A DNA stretch of 64,000 bases from Saprospiraceae bacterium. GTDB taxonomy: Bacteria; Bacteroidota; Bacteroidia; Chitinophagales; Saprospiraceae. The position numbers were made by a program, and so were the translations under genes. Shown here one piece after another: positions 43,015 to 53,200 of the stretch. The DNA lies in NCBI GenBank assembly GCA_016714985.1, contig JADKBS010000059.1, forward strand, positions 123,979-187,978, written 5' to 3'. The notes beneath the pieces were generated by a model that worked only from the letters and a program-made list of their open reading frames with translations, did no database searches and had not been told where the DNA came from. Every line of letters starts with the position of its first letter. Position 1 is the first letter of the stretch.

Positions 43015-43989
43015 TTATTCCATTAGCCAACGTACGGGCTTCGGAAAAGTATTTTTCCTGATTTGTAAATAGGGCACGGGCCTCGTACCGAAGCCCCTGA
43101 AAAAATGTTCTATCGGTTCCAACATAGAGCCTTCAAAATCAATTACTTGCACCGCTGGCCCTGCCGACTCGATGCTCCGCCAGATGGCGAGCGACATGCC
43201 GCCTTGGTTGCCCAATGCAGGGTCGTAGGCACTGAACAGGTGCAGGAGCTTGTGGCCGAACCGTTGGTAAATAAGGCCTGCATGTAGCCGGCCCGTGGCG
43301 TCACGTACTTCCAGTGCGGTACCCATTCCCTGCTGGCAGCATGCGGCCCAGAGCTTTTTCAGCACTTCCCCGTCCAGCGCATAGCTGTCTTTTTTTTGTG
43401 CCAATGAGAGGATGGCATCAATGCTGTCAACGGACATGGCTACCAGCCCCGATTTTACGGCCTTGTTGATATAGGTGCGGGTGCGCTCCTCGAAGTTTTT
43501 GAAAATGGCCTGTTTGTCCGCTTGGTTGTCAAGCCAATAGGAATAGCGGGTGCGCAGTTCGTAGCCTGCCCAATGAAACGGCAGCGGGTAGTCGAATTCT
43601 GGGGCGAATTTTACATCGAAGACTTTTATGGCCGATGGCAATGCGTCCACGGCGGCTTTTACCAGTTTCTTTTTCAGGGCAAATGCTTGGGTGGCGTTCT
43701 TCACGGCCATTTCACCAAAAAAAAGCCCAACATACTGGCAAAATGGTGGGTTGAACAAATAGCTGATGCTGTGCTTTTGGGAAATCTTGAAGGGCATGAC
43801 GGCCAGCCAGCGCCCCTTTTCCGAAACCACGACGGCCTGCCAGCCCGACCACACCACGTCCAAGTACCATGTGCAGCCATAAGGTGCAGCCTGCGGTGAC
43901 TGGGCGATGAAGGCATTCCAACCCGCCGCCTCGATTTGGTGGCGCTGCAATACCTCGGCCTTGAAACTGGTGGACTGTTCAGCGGTCAT
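43015..43989 (-). CDS. FemAB/GNAT-like acyltransferase
   Basis: 324 residues. Two GNAT-like halves: FIAQSPQAAPYGCTWYLDVV and RWLAVMPFKISQ in the first, RTYINKAVKSGLVAMSVDSI then GRLHAGLIYQRFGHKLLHLF and VIDFEGSMLEPIEHFFRGFG in the second. The last motif (phrases like 'DFEGS....i..f...FG') is the FemAB-type signature. Members ligate acyl or aminoacyl groups to peptidoglycan or polysaccharide precursors. Substrate unknown. Confidence 0.8.
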   Translation of the reverse strand: MTAEQSTSFKAEVLQRHQIEAAGWNAFIAQSPQAAPYGCTWYLDVVWSGWQAVVVSEKGRWLAVMPFKISQKHSISYLFNPPFCQYVGLFFGEMAVKNATQAFALKKKLVKAAVDALPSAIKVFDVKFAPEFDYPLPFHWAGYELRTRYSYWLDNQADKQAIFKNFEERTRTYINKAVKSGLVAMSVDSIDAILSLAQKKDSYALDGEVLKKLWAACCQQGMGTALEVRDATGRLHAGLIYQRFGHKLLHLFSAYDPALGNQGGMSLAIWRSIESAGPAVQVIDFEGSMLEPIEHFFRGFGTRPVPYLQIRKNTFPKPVRWLME

Positions 43990-44106
43990 TGCGATGGCAA
44001 GTTTTCCGCAATGTTAGGAAGGAAATATGGGTTTAGCAGGTTTTGATGGTTGGAATTGTTTCGTTCTTTGACAAATGCTGAGGGCGAAATCAAACTGTAG
44101 AGAGGT

Positions 44107-44143
44107 GGTTGAGGAAAAAAAATTCCAAATTTTTTCCTCAACC
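44107..44143. repeat. A/T-cored hairpin
   Basis: GGTTGAGGAAAAAAAATT (44107-44124) and AATTTTTTCCTCAACC (44128-44143) pair with two extra A; loop CCA. Confidence 0.8.
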
Positions 44144-44220
44144 TAAAATATTGATTTCTTGGATTTTCACAGAAATTGTCAAAGGACGAAATATTGGATG
44201 GGCAGGATGGGATAGATGGG

Positions 44221-44247
44221 CTTTCCAAGTTTTGGAAACTTGGAAAG
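44221..44247. repeat. Perfect 12-bp hairpin
   Basis: CTTTCCAAGTTT, loop TGG, AAACTTGGAAAG. It sits just before the end of the XRE gene on the opposite strand. Confidence 0.8.
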
Positions 44248-44262
44248 TCTCGTGGTGCAAGT

Positions 44263-44805
44263 CTATGCAACCCCATTCCCATTGGACTCACCATGCCTTG
44301 GGCATTTCTCTTTGACGATGGCCAAAAGTTCGAGGTGCGAGGCCATCAAGTGGCTGGAGAGGCCATATAAATGTTCAAACTGGTCTTTGAAGAAATTGGC
44401 GTCTTCGGAAAGCTCGGGGGCATTCTTCGTTTTCAGGCGCATCATGCAGTCCATGCCCTTGATGGCCTGCTGGAAATCATCTGCTTCCTTCAAGAAATGG
44501 CCCAAAAGGTCGGGGCCGGGTTGCGCAAAGCCATTGTGTTGCCTTGAGGTGGCCTGTTCAAGGGAGTTTTCAGCTTTGAGGTTGTTGTGCGTAAGGTCAA
44601 AAACAGAGATGTTGAAGAGGTGGGCGATTTTGACGAGGTTGCAAATTTTGGGTTCGGCTGAGCCGTTCTCGTAAGAGGCAATATTGCCCCGGTTGAGGCC
44701 CACTTTATCGGCAAGCTCTTCTTGGCTCCATTTCATGCGCTTTCGGAGTGAGCGCAAATTATCCGCAAGGCAAAAGCTACTGTCTTTGTTTATAAAATCA
44801 GTCAT
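44263..44805 (-). CDS. XRE-family helix-turn-helix regulator
   Basis: 180 residues from ATG 44805 (MTDFINKDSSFCLADNL); the in-frame Met at 44883 lies inside the operator region and is rejected. The Cro/CI-type HTH is at about residues 15-75 (NLRSLRKRMKWSQEELADKV, GLNRGNIASYENGSAEPKI). The rest is helical (LLGHFLKEADDFQQAIKGMD). It faces the ECF sigma gene across a 270-bp spacer loaded with TTTGTAA/TTACAAA motifs, which are its likely binding sites. Confidence 0.88.
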   Translation of the reverse strand: MTDFINKDSSFCLADNLRSLRKRMKWSQEELADKVGLNRGNIASYENGSAEPKICNLVKIAHLFNISVFDLTHNNLKAENSLEQATSRQHNGFAQPGPDLLGHFLKEADDFQQAIKGMDCMMRLKTKNAPELSEDANFFKDQFEHLYGLSSHLMASHLELLAIVKEKCPRHGESNGNGVA

Positions 44806-44849
44806 AGGCCAAATCCTGTCTATTTTACGAAGTTCGATTATTTCCTGCG

Positions 44850-44930
44850 TTTTGTAGAAGTTTTTTACAAAAAACCAGACCAAGTTTCATTTTTGGAGGT
44901 GTTTTGTAAACATCGTTGACATTGTAAAAG
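44850..44930. promoter_or_regulatory. TTTTGTA/TACAAAA operator cluster near the XRE gene
   Basis: TTTTGTA (44850-44856) and TACAAAA (44866-44872) form an inverted repeat. Further copies are TTTTGTAAA (44902-44910) and ATTGTAAAAG (44921-44930). The same half-site recurs over the sigma promoter at 45029-45049. Confidence 0.6.
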
Positions 44931-45000
44931 TTTAGCCAGCCGCAAAGACTGTTAAAATACCATTAAAATAGTCAAGATTTCGTCTAAATAGAAAAAATCA

Positions 45001-45049
45001 TTTGCAAAAACTTTTTTGCGATAGTACATTTGTAAATAATTTTTACAAA
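45001..45049 (+). promoter_or_regulatory. Sigma-factor promoter overlapped by an operator
   Basis: TTTG 45001-45004, 20-bp spacer, TACATTTG 45025-45032: an excellent Bacteroidota promoter with start near 45039. TTTGTAAA (45029-45036) and TTTACAAA (45042-45049) form an inverted repeat across the -7 box and start site, the position of a repressor site. Confidence 0.7.
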
Positions 45050-45077
45050 ATCACCTGTTCACTCAAAATCACCTGAC

Positions 45078-45596
45078 ATGGAATCAAGCAGCATCTATAA
45101 CCAGTTGGAAAAAATAAGCTCCTCGCTGAGGGCTTTTTCCTTCAAACTCACCGGCAATGAGGCCGATGCGAACGACCTCTACCAAGACACTTCGTACCGC
45201 ATCATCTCGAATGCCGAGAAATACACCCCCGACACCAATTTCAAGGCTTGGGCCGTGACCATCATGCGCAATATCTTCATCAACAACTACCGGAAGAAAG
45301 TGCGCCGTGGTGTCATCCTCGACCAAACCCCCAACAGCTACTACCTCAATTCCGGCGGCCCCGGCATCGAGAACGACGGCGAGATGATGATGGCCTACAA
45401 AGAGCTGCTCCGCATGGTGAGCACGCTCCCCGAGGACTTCAAGCGCCCCTTCTGGATGGCTTACAAGGGATACAAATACGACGAAATCGCCGAAAAGTTG
45501 GATGCCCCCCTCGGTACCATTAAGAGCCGCATCTTCTTTGCACGCCGCAAGCTCCAAAAAATGTACGAGGACGCTTCGAGTGCAAAGGCCGCATAA
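45078..45596 (+). CDS. ECF-type sigma-70 family RNA polymerase sigma factor
   Basis: 172 residues. Region 2 (AFSFKLTGNEADANDLYQDT, FKAWAVTIMRNIFINNYRKK) and region 4 (FWMAYKGYKYDEIAEKLDAP, LGTIKSRIFFARRKLQKMY) are complete. There is no adjacent anti-sigma gene. Its promoter is overlapped by an inverted repeat shared with the divergent XRE gene, so repression by that regulator is likely. A terminator follows at 45648-45680. Confidence 0.93.
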   Translation: MESSSIYNQLEKISSSLRAFSFKLTGNEADANDLYQDTSYRIISNAEKYTPDTNFKAWAVTIMRNIFINNYRKKVRRGVILDQTPNSYYLNSGGPGIENDGEMMMAYKELLRMVSTLPEDFKRPFWMAYKGYKYDEIAEKLDAPLGTIKSRIFFARRKLQKMYEDASSAKAA

Positions 45597-45647
45597 GTCA
45601 CATCACTTTTTTCGAGAACAAAGAGAATTCAAACAGCGTTTACAGCG

Positions 45648-45680
45648 AGTGCCTCGGAACTTTTCCGGGGCACTTTTTTT
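45648..45680 (+). terminator. Rho-independent terminator of the sigma gene
   Basis: AGTGCCTCGGA and TCCGGGGCACT form an 11-bp stem with one mismatch, loop of five, then seven T. Confidence 0.88.
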
Positions 45681-45723
45681 GCTTGTATAGCTCACACCGC
45701 CAAGTTTTGGGTATGAGTGCCTT

Positions 45724-45796
45724 GGTTGATAAGGGTTGATGTGGTTGATAAGGGTTGATTATCAACCCTTATCAACCACATCAACCCTTATTAACC
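45724..45796. repeat. 35-bp near-perfect palindrome
   Basis: Arms 45724-45758 and 45762-45796 differ at one position; the loop is TTA. Each arm consists of two copies of GGTTGATAAGGGTTGA joined by TGT. The unit recurs in the hairpin at 30863-30911 (GTTGATAAGGGCTGAT). Confidence 0.9.
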
Positions 45797-45860
45797 ATGC
45801 ACAGAACTTGGCGGCTCGCAGTATATATTCTCCTTAATTAAGGCCATAACACCCTGTATC

Positions 45861-47162
45861 ATGAAGCATCTCATCAAAGATTCTTGGTTAATCCCCCTTT
45901 GCTTCGGCATCATTTACATCGTCTGGGGTTCTACCTATTTGGCCAATTGGTACGCCATTCAGGACATCCCGCCGCTGCTCATGTCCGGCAGCCGATTCTT
46001 GGTTGCGGGCACCCTATTGTTCGTTTTGAGCAAATTGTTCGGCGGCGACAAGACCACGTTTGTGCAGGGGCGCAATGCGTCGATACTAGGCATCATGTTC
46101 CTCGCCATCGGCACGGGCGGCATGGTATGGGCAGAACAGTACATCACCTCCGGCATGGTGGCGCTGATGGCTGCCATTCAGCCGCTGTTCATCTTGCTGT
46201 TGATGTGGCAGTTGCACGGCAGCCGGCCCAATGCAGCGGGGGTCGTTGGTACTTTTCTCGGCATTATCGGCATGACCTTCCTCGTGGGGCAGGACCAGTT
46301 TGTGGGCGGGCCAAAGACCATACTTGGGCTTTGCATTATTTTCATCAGTGTGTTGTCGTGGGGCATCGCCTCCGTGAAGCTTTCCAAGACCGACATGCCT
46401 GCGAACAAGCTGGCGAGCGCCGCCACCCAGATGTTGGCAGGAGGTAGCATCCTGCTCATTGTCAGTGTTTTATCTGGCGAAGCGACAACATTCCAATGGG
46501 CCGATCTGACGCCTCGTGGCGCATGGTCGTGGGTCTTTCTGATGATTTTTGGCTCCATCATTTCATTCTCCGCCTTCAATTACCTGCTCGTAAAATCAAC
46601 GCCCGACAAGGTCGCAACGGCCAATTACATCAACCCCATCGTGGCCATGTTCCTCGGCTGGTTTTTGGCAGACGAACTCATCACAGGGCAGTCGCTCATC
46701 GCTGCCGTGCTCATGCTCACGGGCGTTGTTTTCATCAAAACGAAGATTCCATTTTTCGATAAGCTCAATTTGTTCAAACAGCCCAACCCCACGCCCAACC
46801 TCATGGGCTTCATGCCAGTGGGAGCCGTAAAAGTAGTTGATATCCAACCTGTTGCTCATCCAGCCATCGCCCGAATCTGGCATGGCTCCACGCCCATTGG
46901 CATGACGGATGAGTATATCAATATTGCCAAGTCCACTTGCGTTGCCAACTGTACCACCACGCCCGGCAACCTCGGCGTCACGTTTTACCATGAAACAGAA
47001 GGGGACATGACCCACCATACTTTTATCTCTTACTGGAAGGATTTCGATGCGGTGAAACGCTTCGCCGGGGAGGATTACCAGAAGCCCCGGTTTTTCGATG
47101 GCGAGGAAAAATTCTTGGTGAAGTCGGATGAACTGGTGGAGCACAGGGAAATGGTGGCATAA
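45861..47162 (+). CDS. EamA-family transporter fused to an ABM-like domain
   Basis: 433 residues. Residues 1-300 have ten transmembrane helices of the drug/metabolite transporter type in two EamA repeats (GIIYIVWGSTYLANWYAIQD, MVALMAAIQPLFILLLMWQL, IFGSIISFSAFNYLLVKS, NYINPIVAMFLGWFLADE). Residues about 325-433 resemble the dimeric alpha-beta barrel of antibiotic-biosynthesis-monooxygenase (ABM) proteins: IARIWHGSTPIGMTDEYINI, TPGNLGVTFYHETEGD and SYWKDFDAVKRFAGEDYQKP. Such domains are normally separate proteins. Topology puts the extra domain in the cytoplasm. There is no frame disruption at the joint. The transported compound is unknown. Confidence 0.85.
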   Translation: MKHLIKDSWLIPLCFGIIYIVWGSTYLANWYAIQDIPPLLMSGSRFLVAGTLLFVLSKLFGGDKTTFVQGRNASILGIMFLAIGTGGMVWAEQYITSGMVALMAAIQPLFILLLMWQLHGSRPNAAGVVGTFLGIIGMTFLVGQDQFVGGPKTILGLCIIFISVLSWGIASVKLSKTDMPANKLASAATQMLAGGSILLIVSVLSGEATTFQWADLTPRGAWSWVFLMIFGSIISFSAFNYLLVKSTPDKVATANYINPIVAMFLGWFLADELITGQSLIAAVLMLTGVVFIKTKIPFFDKLNLFKQPNPTPNLMGFMPVGAVKVVDIQPVAHPAIARIWHGSTPIGMTDEYINIAKSTCVANCTTTPGNLGVTFYHETEGDMTHHTFISYWKDFDAVKRFAGEDYQKPRFFDGEEKFLVKSDELVEHREMVA

Positions 47163-47167
47163 GGACT

Positions 47168-47215
<48 letters not shown>

Positions 47216-47289
47216 ATTTGCAAGGCATTGATTGACAAGTATTTGCAAACCCAATTGGTCTAACTTACTTATTCAACTTCACTAATGTC

Positions 47290-47450
47290 AATGGTTCGTG
47301 AAGGTTTCAGGTTTCAGGGGAAAGTGTGCTAAACCCATTTTTTTTAAAGTTGGGGGGCAATTCAAGCCATTTGGAAAATGCCACCTGCTACCATTCCACG
47401 AGGAATTCCGTGAAACTTGAAACCTGAAACCTGAAATCTTATGAACCATT
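47290..47450. repeat. Long inverted repeat before mnmE
   Basis: AGGTTTCAGGTTTCA (47302-47316) is exactly complemented by TGAAACCTGAAACCT (47418-47432). Outer arms AATGGTTC (47290-47297) and GAACCATT (47443-47450) also pair. Confidence 0.8.
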
Positions 47451-47468
47451 GAATTAGGCATTGACGCA

Positions 47469-48938
<1,470 letters not shown>

Positions 48939-48988
48939 GCAGCTTTCTAAAGAAGTTCTTCTGAGTAATTGAATCCAATACCCAACTA

Positions 48989-49261
48989 ATGGAAGAATTA
49001 GCTAAAAACATTGCAGCCCTCTTGCGGCAAGCACAGTCGGAAACCCAAAAACAACTAACTGCCATCGAGGCAGTCGTCTTTAATATTATCAAAACAAACA
49101 ACACCGACACCTGGATAATCGAACAAGCCCTCGACTCCCTGCTCGATATGCAATTCATCGGGTTGGGCAAGGAAACGTTCCTCCAACTGCTGGAATATTA
49201 CAAGACCCTTGACCGGGAAGCGGCGAAGGAATATTGGGATATTTTTGATGAAATCGGATAG
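48989..49261 (+). CDS. Hypothetical 90-residue protein
   Basis: A short helical protein rich in Leu, Glu and Lys (MEELAKNIAALLRQAQSETQ, LLDMQFIGLGKETFLQLLEY, REAAKEYWDIFDEIG). It begins 50 bp after mnmE. No motif is recognised. Codon use looks like neighbouring genes. It may be a real small protein at the edge of the decayed region. Confidence 0.6.
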   Translation: MEELAKNIAALLRQAQSETQKQLTAIEAVVFNIIKTNNTDTWIIEQALDSLLDMQFIGLGKETFLQLLEYYKTLDREAAKEYWDIFDEIG

Positions 49262-49333
49262 CCCTTCATCATGGTTGGATTATTCACGCTATGCAAATAA
49301 CCTACATGTTCCGTTAACTGGTGCCGTAAATAG

Positions 49334-49739
49334 CCCTCCGGTAATTCCGACCGTGAAATATGGGGACTGCTGCGCCCCTTCCTCGAATCGCCCAATGAGC
49401 GGGTGTCCGAGTACCGAAAGAGCGAAGCCTACCGCCACGCCATGTCCGACGCCATCCGCCGGGTGACCATTGACCTGAGCATGGAGACGGTGAAAAAAGG
49501 CTCGCCCTATACGCTGAAACTGACCAAAACACAGGCGGCCTACCAACTGACGCTGAAGCATTGGGAGGAGGATATGGGGCTGTTGGGGAGGTTGGGGAGT
49601 TGTTGGGGCTGGGGAACTGGACCGGGTTTATGAGAATGCTTTTTCGCAGGTGCTCATTCACGAGAATCGGATGCTGCGGTATGCACGGCGGCGGAGACGG
49701 GAAGAGCAGGTGTTGAGGCTCATGCCCGAAAGTGATTGA
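49334..49739 (+). pseudogene. Decayed hypothetical gene
   Basis: A coherent frame after a stop at about 49331 reads REIWGLLRPFLESPNERVSE and YRKSEAYRHAMSDAIRRVTI, then LKLTKTQAAYQLTLKHWEED. At about 49600 the frame breaks and another continues ELDRVYENAFSQVLIHENRM and RYARRRRREEQVLRLMPESD to TGA 49737-49739. No start signal is seen. I do not recognise the family. Confidence 0.5.
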
Positions 49740-49743
49740 TTGG

Positions 49744-49992
49744 CTGACACCAACCACGGAATACTTGGAGGCATTTGCAAGATAGGCAGGCAAGCTGACC
49801 AAAAACGGCTCCTAGGCATGCGCCAAACTGGAAGACCTCATTGATCAATCGTTTTTGGTGAATGACGCCAACAGCTTTTTCTTCAGCGAGGTGAAGTTTG
49901 GGTTTTACGAATCGTTGTAAGATACGCTCGAATATTATAACAATCAGCATTTCCAGTCTTACAATGGAAAAGCCACCCAACCTGTGGCATAA
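49744..49992 (+). pseudogene. Second decayed gene with in-frame stops
   Basis: One frame gives TPTTEYLEAFAR, stop, AGKLTKNGS, stop, ACAKLEDLIDQSFLVNDANS, FFFSEVKFGFYESL, stop, and then DTLEYYNNQHFQSYNGKATQ before a final TAA 49990-49992. Three internal stops leave a recognisable but dead coding trace. Family not recognised. The rest of the spacer to 50203 holds nothing I can name. Confidence 0.5.
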
Positions 49993-50203
49993 GTTCCGTT
50001 TTTTCGGTAATATCCAATCATAAATTGCAGAGTATCAAGGGTGTTTGCCTTACTCGTCCTGTAAGCGGGCGTAGTCGTGCCGGTCGGTTATCATGGCGAC
50101 GAGGACGGTGTTGGGTTGTTTGTGGATGGGTGGCATTTTCTCTTTTGCTGTCGGTAATATCAAAAAAAGCAAAGCAAAACTTATATTCGACCCTTTCAAC
50201 CCA

Positions 50204-53200
50204 TCAATTTCTGAACATCATCTTGCGTGTTGCAATGAAATTTGAGGTTCTCATTTGATAAAATAAAGTACCACTTAGTTCATTGGATGAAGGAATATAG
50301 GGTACTTCATGAACACCAGATGGATACGTACCATTGACTATGGAGTATTTTCTTCCGAAAATATCGAATACCTCAATCCATACCTGAGTTGCTGTTGGTA
50401 CGGCAAATCGGATAAAAGTTGATTGATTAAAAGGGTTGGGCTGATTCTGGAAAAGTTCGTACCCGTTACTATTGGTTTCATGTGACATAGTCAGAACACT
50501 TGTTGAAGCATCCTCGTGCGGGCTTTCATCCTCCATGTTTCCCACATTGTCCGTTGACTTGCTATAAAAATGATACATATTTCCATTCTGACCTTTAAAA
50601 ATGGCGCTCGTGGCAGTTGTATCAGACAGCCAAACCTCGTAAGGGCCAATATTGGTTGCTACATAAATGGTATATTGCCTTATTCCACTACCGTTGCCAT
50701 CTGCACCATCCCATTCAACCAAAAACTCCTCCGTTGAAGTAGTCAATTCCAATGGTAGCACTTCGCTTTCTGGCGCATCAAAGTCATAGGTGTTTCGATA
50801 GGGGCCATAAGGTGGTGCTGGCCCCCATGGTCCTACCCCATCAAAATTAACCCTGGCTTGATTCTCAAAGATTGTTTCCGACGGCAGTCCTTCTTTAGGT
50901 TTGACAGTGAAGCTTACATAACCTATCTGGTAGCCCGTTGAGTCAATAGGAGGAAGGTATCCAACCAAGGGGTCACTTGGCAAATCAAGCGTCGTAGGGT
51001 CGAGTGACCGATGCACCCAATACACCTCTCGGGTATTAGGGTCAAGAATTGCCTCCACATTCACGATGAGGTCAAACTCTGGTCGCATATCAACATTCAC
51101 GTTAAAATATTGCCCCCCATCCGTAAGTGGGACATCCCATCCTAAAAATCCAAATCCAGTAAAGGCAAACGTTGAAAGGTCAAAATCTTCATCCAACGTA
51201 TCCCTAATGAATACTTCGGCAGCAGGTGCGGAGGCATCCTCTTTGTTCCAATAGTCGATGCGATAGTCAAAATTTCGCTTTGGCTCACCAAGAAAGCGGT
51301 AACTATCAGCTATAGGCGTGCTCTTCTGGTCAAAACCCGTCGGGCCGTATTTGTCTTCGGGTGTGATAGAGTCTACTGTTGCTAATATTAATTGTCTAAT
51401 ATTTTCAAAAAAATCCAGCATTCTTATTCTAAAATTAGCATATGCCAATACATATCTTAAATCAGGCGAAAGATGGCCCACTATATCTAAATATTTTTCT
51501 TCAATCAACTTTAACTTACTTATAAATGGAAAATCATTAAATGATGAAAAAACTATTCCTGATTGGTTTAAAATCTCATTTACAAAAGTCACACATTGGC
51601 CTGAAGGATTAGGGCCGTACGGGTCTGAAAACAATATATCGTAAGAGTACTTAGGACTATTAACAGATGAGTATGGGTTATATTGAACATATTGACTTTC
51701 AGCATAGAAAACTATTGCATCCCTCTGAGATTGAGTTGTTCCTGGTAAATAGCCTCCGCCTCCAAATGTATTATCACCGTTGAAGCTTTTCCAATCGGCA
51801 AGTTTCCCTAATCCAATGTAATCTTCTATATGTACGCCAGAAAACTCCCATTTTGACTTAAATGAATCAAAGCTTAAGTTGCCTGAATTAAAATCTGCAA
51901 TATCTACTTCAAATTCATTTTTTTCCATTTGAGTGAATTCCCAACGTCTTTGATGTACATAACCATCATCTAACAACTCAGTCACTTTAAATCTCGAAAT
52001 GCCATCAGGGTCTACCGATTCTACAACTATCCCATTATGAACGAAAACGCCGCCTATTGCTATTGATGATGGAATCAGAGGTGTGAAATTCTGAAATACT
52101 ATATCCCCTGGAATAGGAATGTAATTAACCAAATCAAAATCTTTCTGTAAATCATCTGGTTTTTTATTTTTCTCGTCAGTCGACTCAGATGAAAATGAAC
52201 GAAACAGGCTATCACGATAATTGATAACACCAGTCTCAATAAGGTATTCGCCAAAATCAGTCGCTTTCAATAAAATTTCGAATTCTCCATTTGAATGAGC
52301 AGGAATAACTGGTAGCCAATAAAAATTCGTATCTAAAACCACTGGTTGATAAGTGCTATAATCAAACATATTTGGAACTAAAAAGCTATCTATTATCTCA
52401 CTTGGAATTACAGTGTAAAGAAGAACATTGTTTACATCCGTATTTCCATTGTTTCCGTACCGAATAAAAACCTGATGGTTTCGGCCTAGCCTCATCGTAT
52501 TTCTGGTAAATATATCCACCCATATTTGTTTCTTATTGTCACTTATTACAGTGAGAAGCGAGGGAGCAGAATCTGTCTCGCCATCAGCTCCGATTACTAT
52601 TAATTCCCACTCCCCTATTTCAGCCATACTCAAATCAAAGGAAACATGATAAGAATTTGAAAAAGCATCATAGCTAAATGGACTGGTACTCAAAGTATCA
52701 ATTCCAGGTTTTATCAAAATTATGCTATCAGTTAGGTCTAATCCTGAACCAATTACTTCAATTGTTACATTACCTTGCCCTACTACATATGTAGAGAGAG
52801 TTATTATATCGAGCGGAGCCACATTTGTGTCAATAATCGGCGTAATATCAGCCTTGATTAGATACTCCCGTTCTTGTGAGTCTGTTTCGGTCAATACAGC
52901 TGAATCCTTATACCTCAAAAAGTATCTCCCCCCTGGTGGGTTATGAACTTTACCAGAAATAGAAAAATTCCCAAACCATGTACCGCCTAACACCCACTTG
53001 GATTGGTTATTCTCAAGAAACTCCTGATAAACCTCCAATGAACTTTCCTTACCATAACCTTCTGTTCTCAAAAATAAAGTATCAACCCCATCTGGCAAGT
53101 GAATTTCTTTCCAGTCAAACCCATATGGGCGCAAAACTTCACCTTTATCCCATGTACCCATTTCAAGGAATGGTAAACTATCTGTGAACAAAACTTCTCC

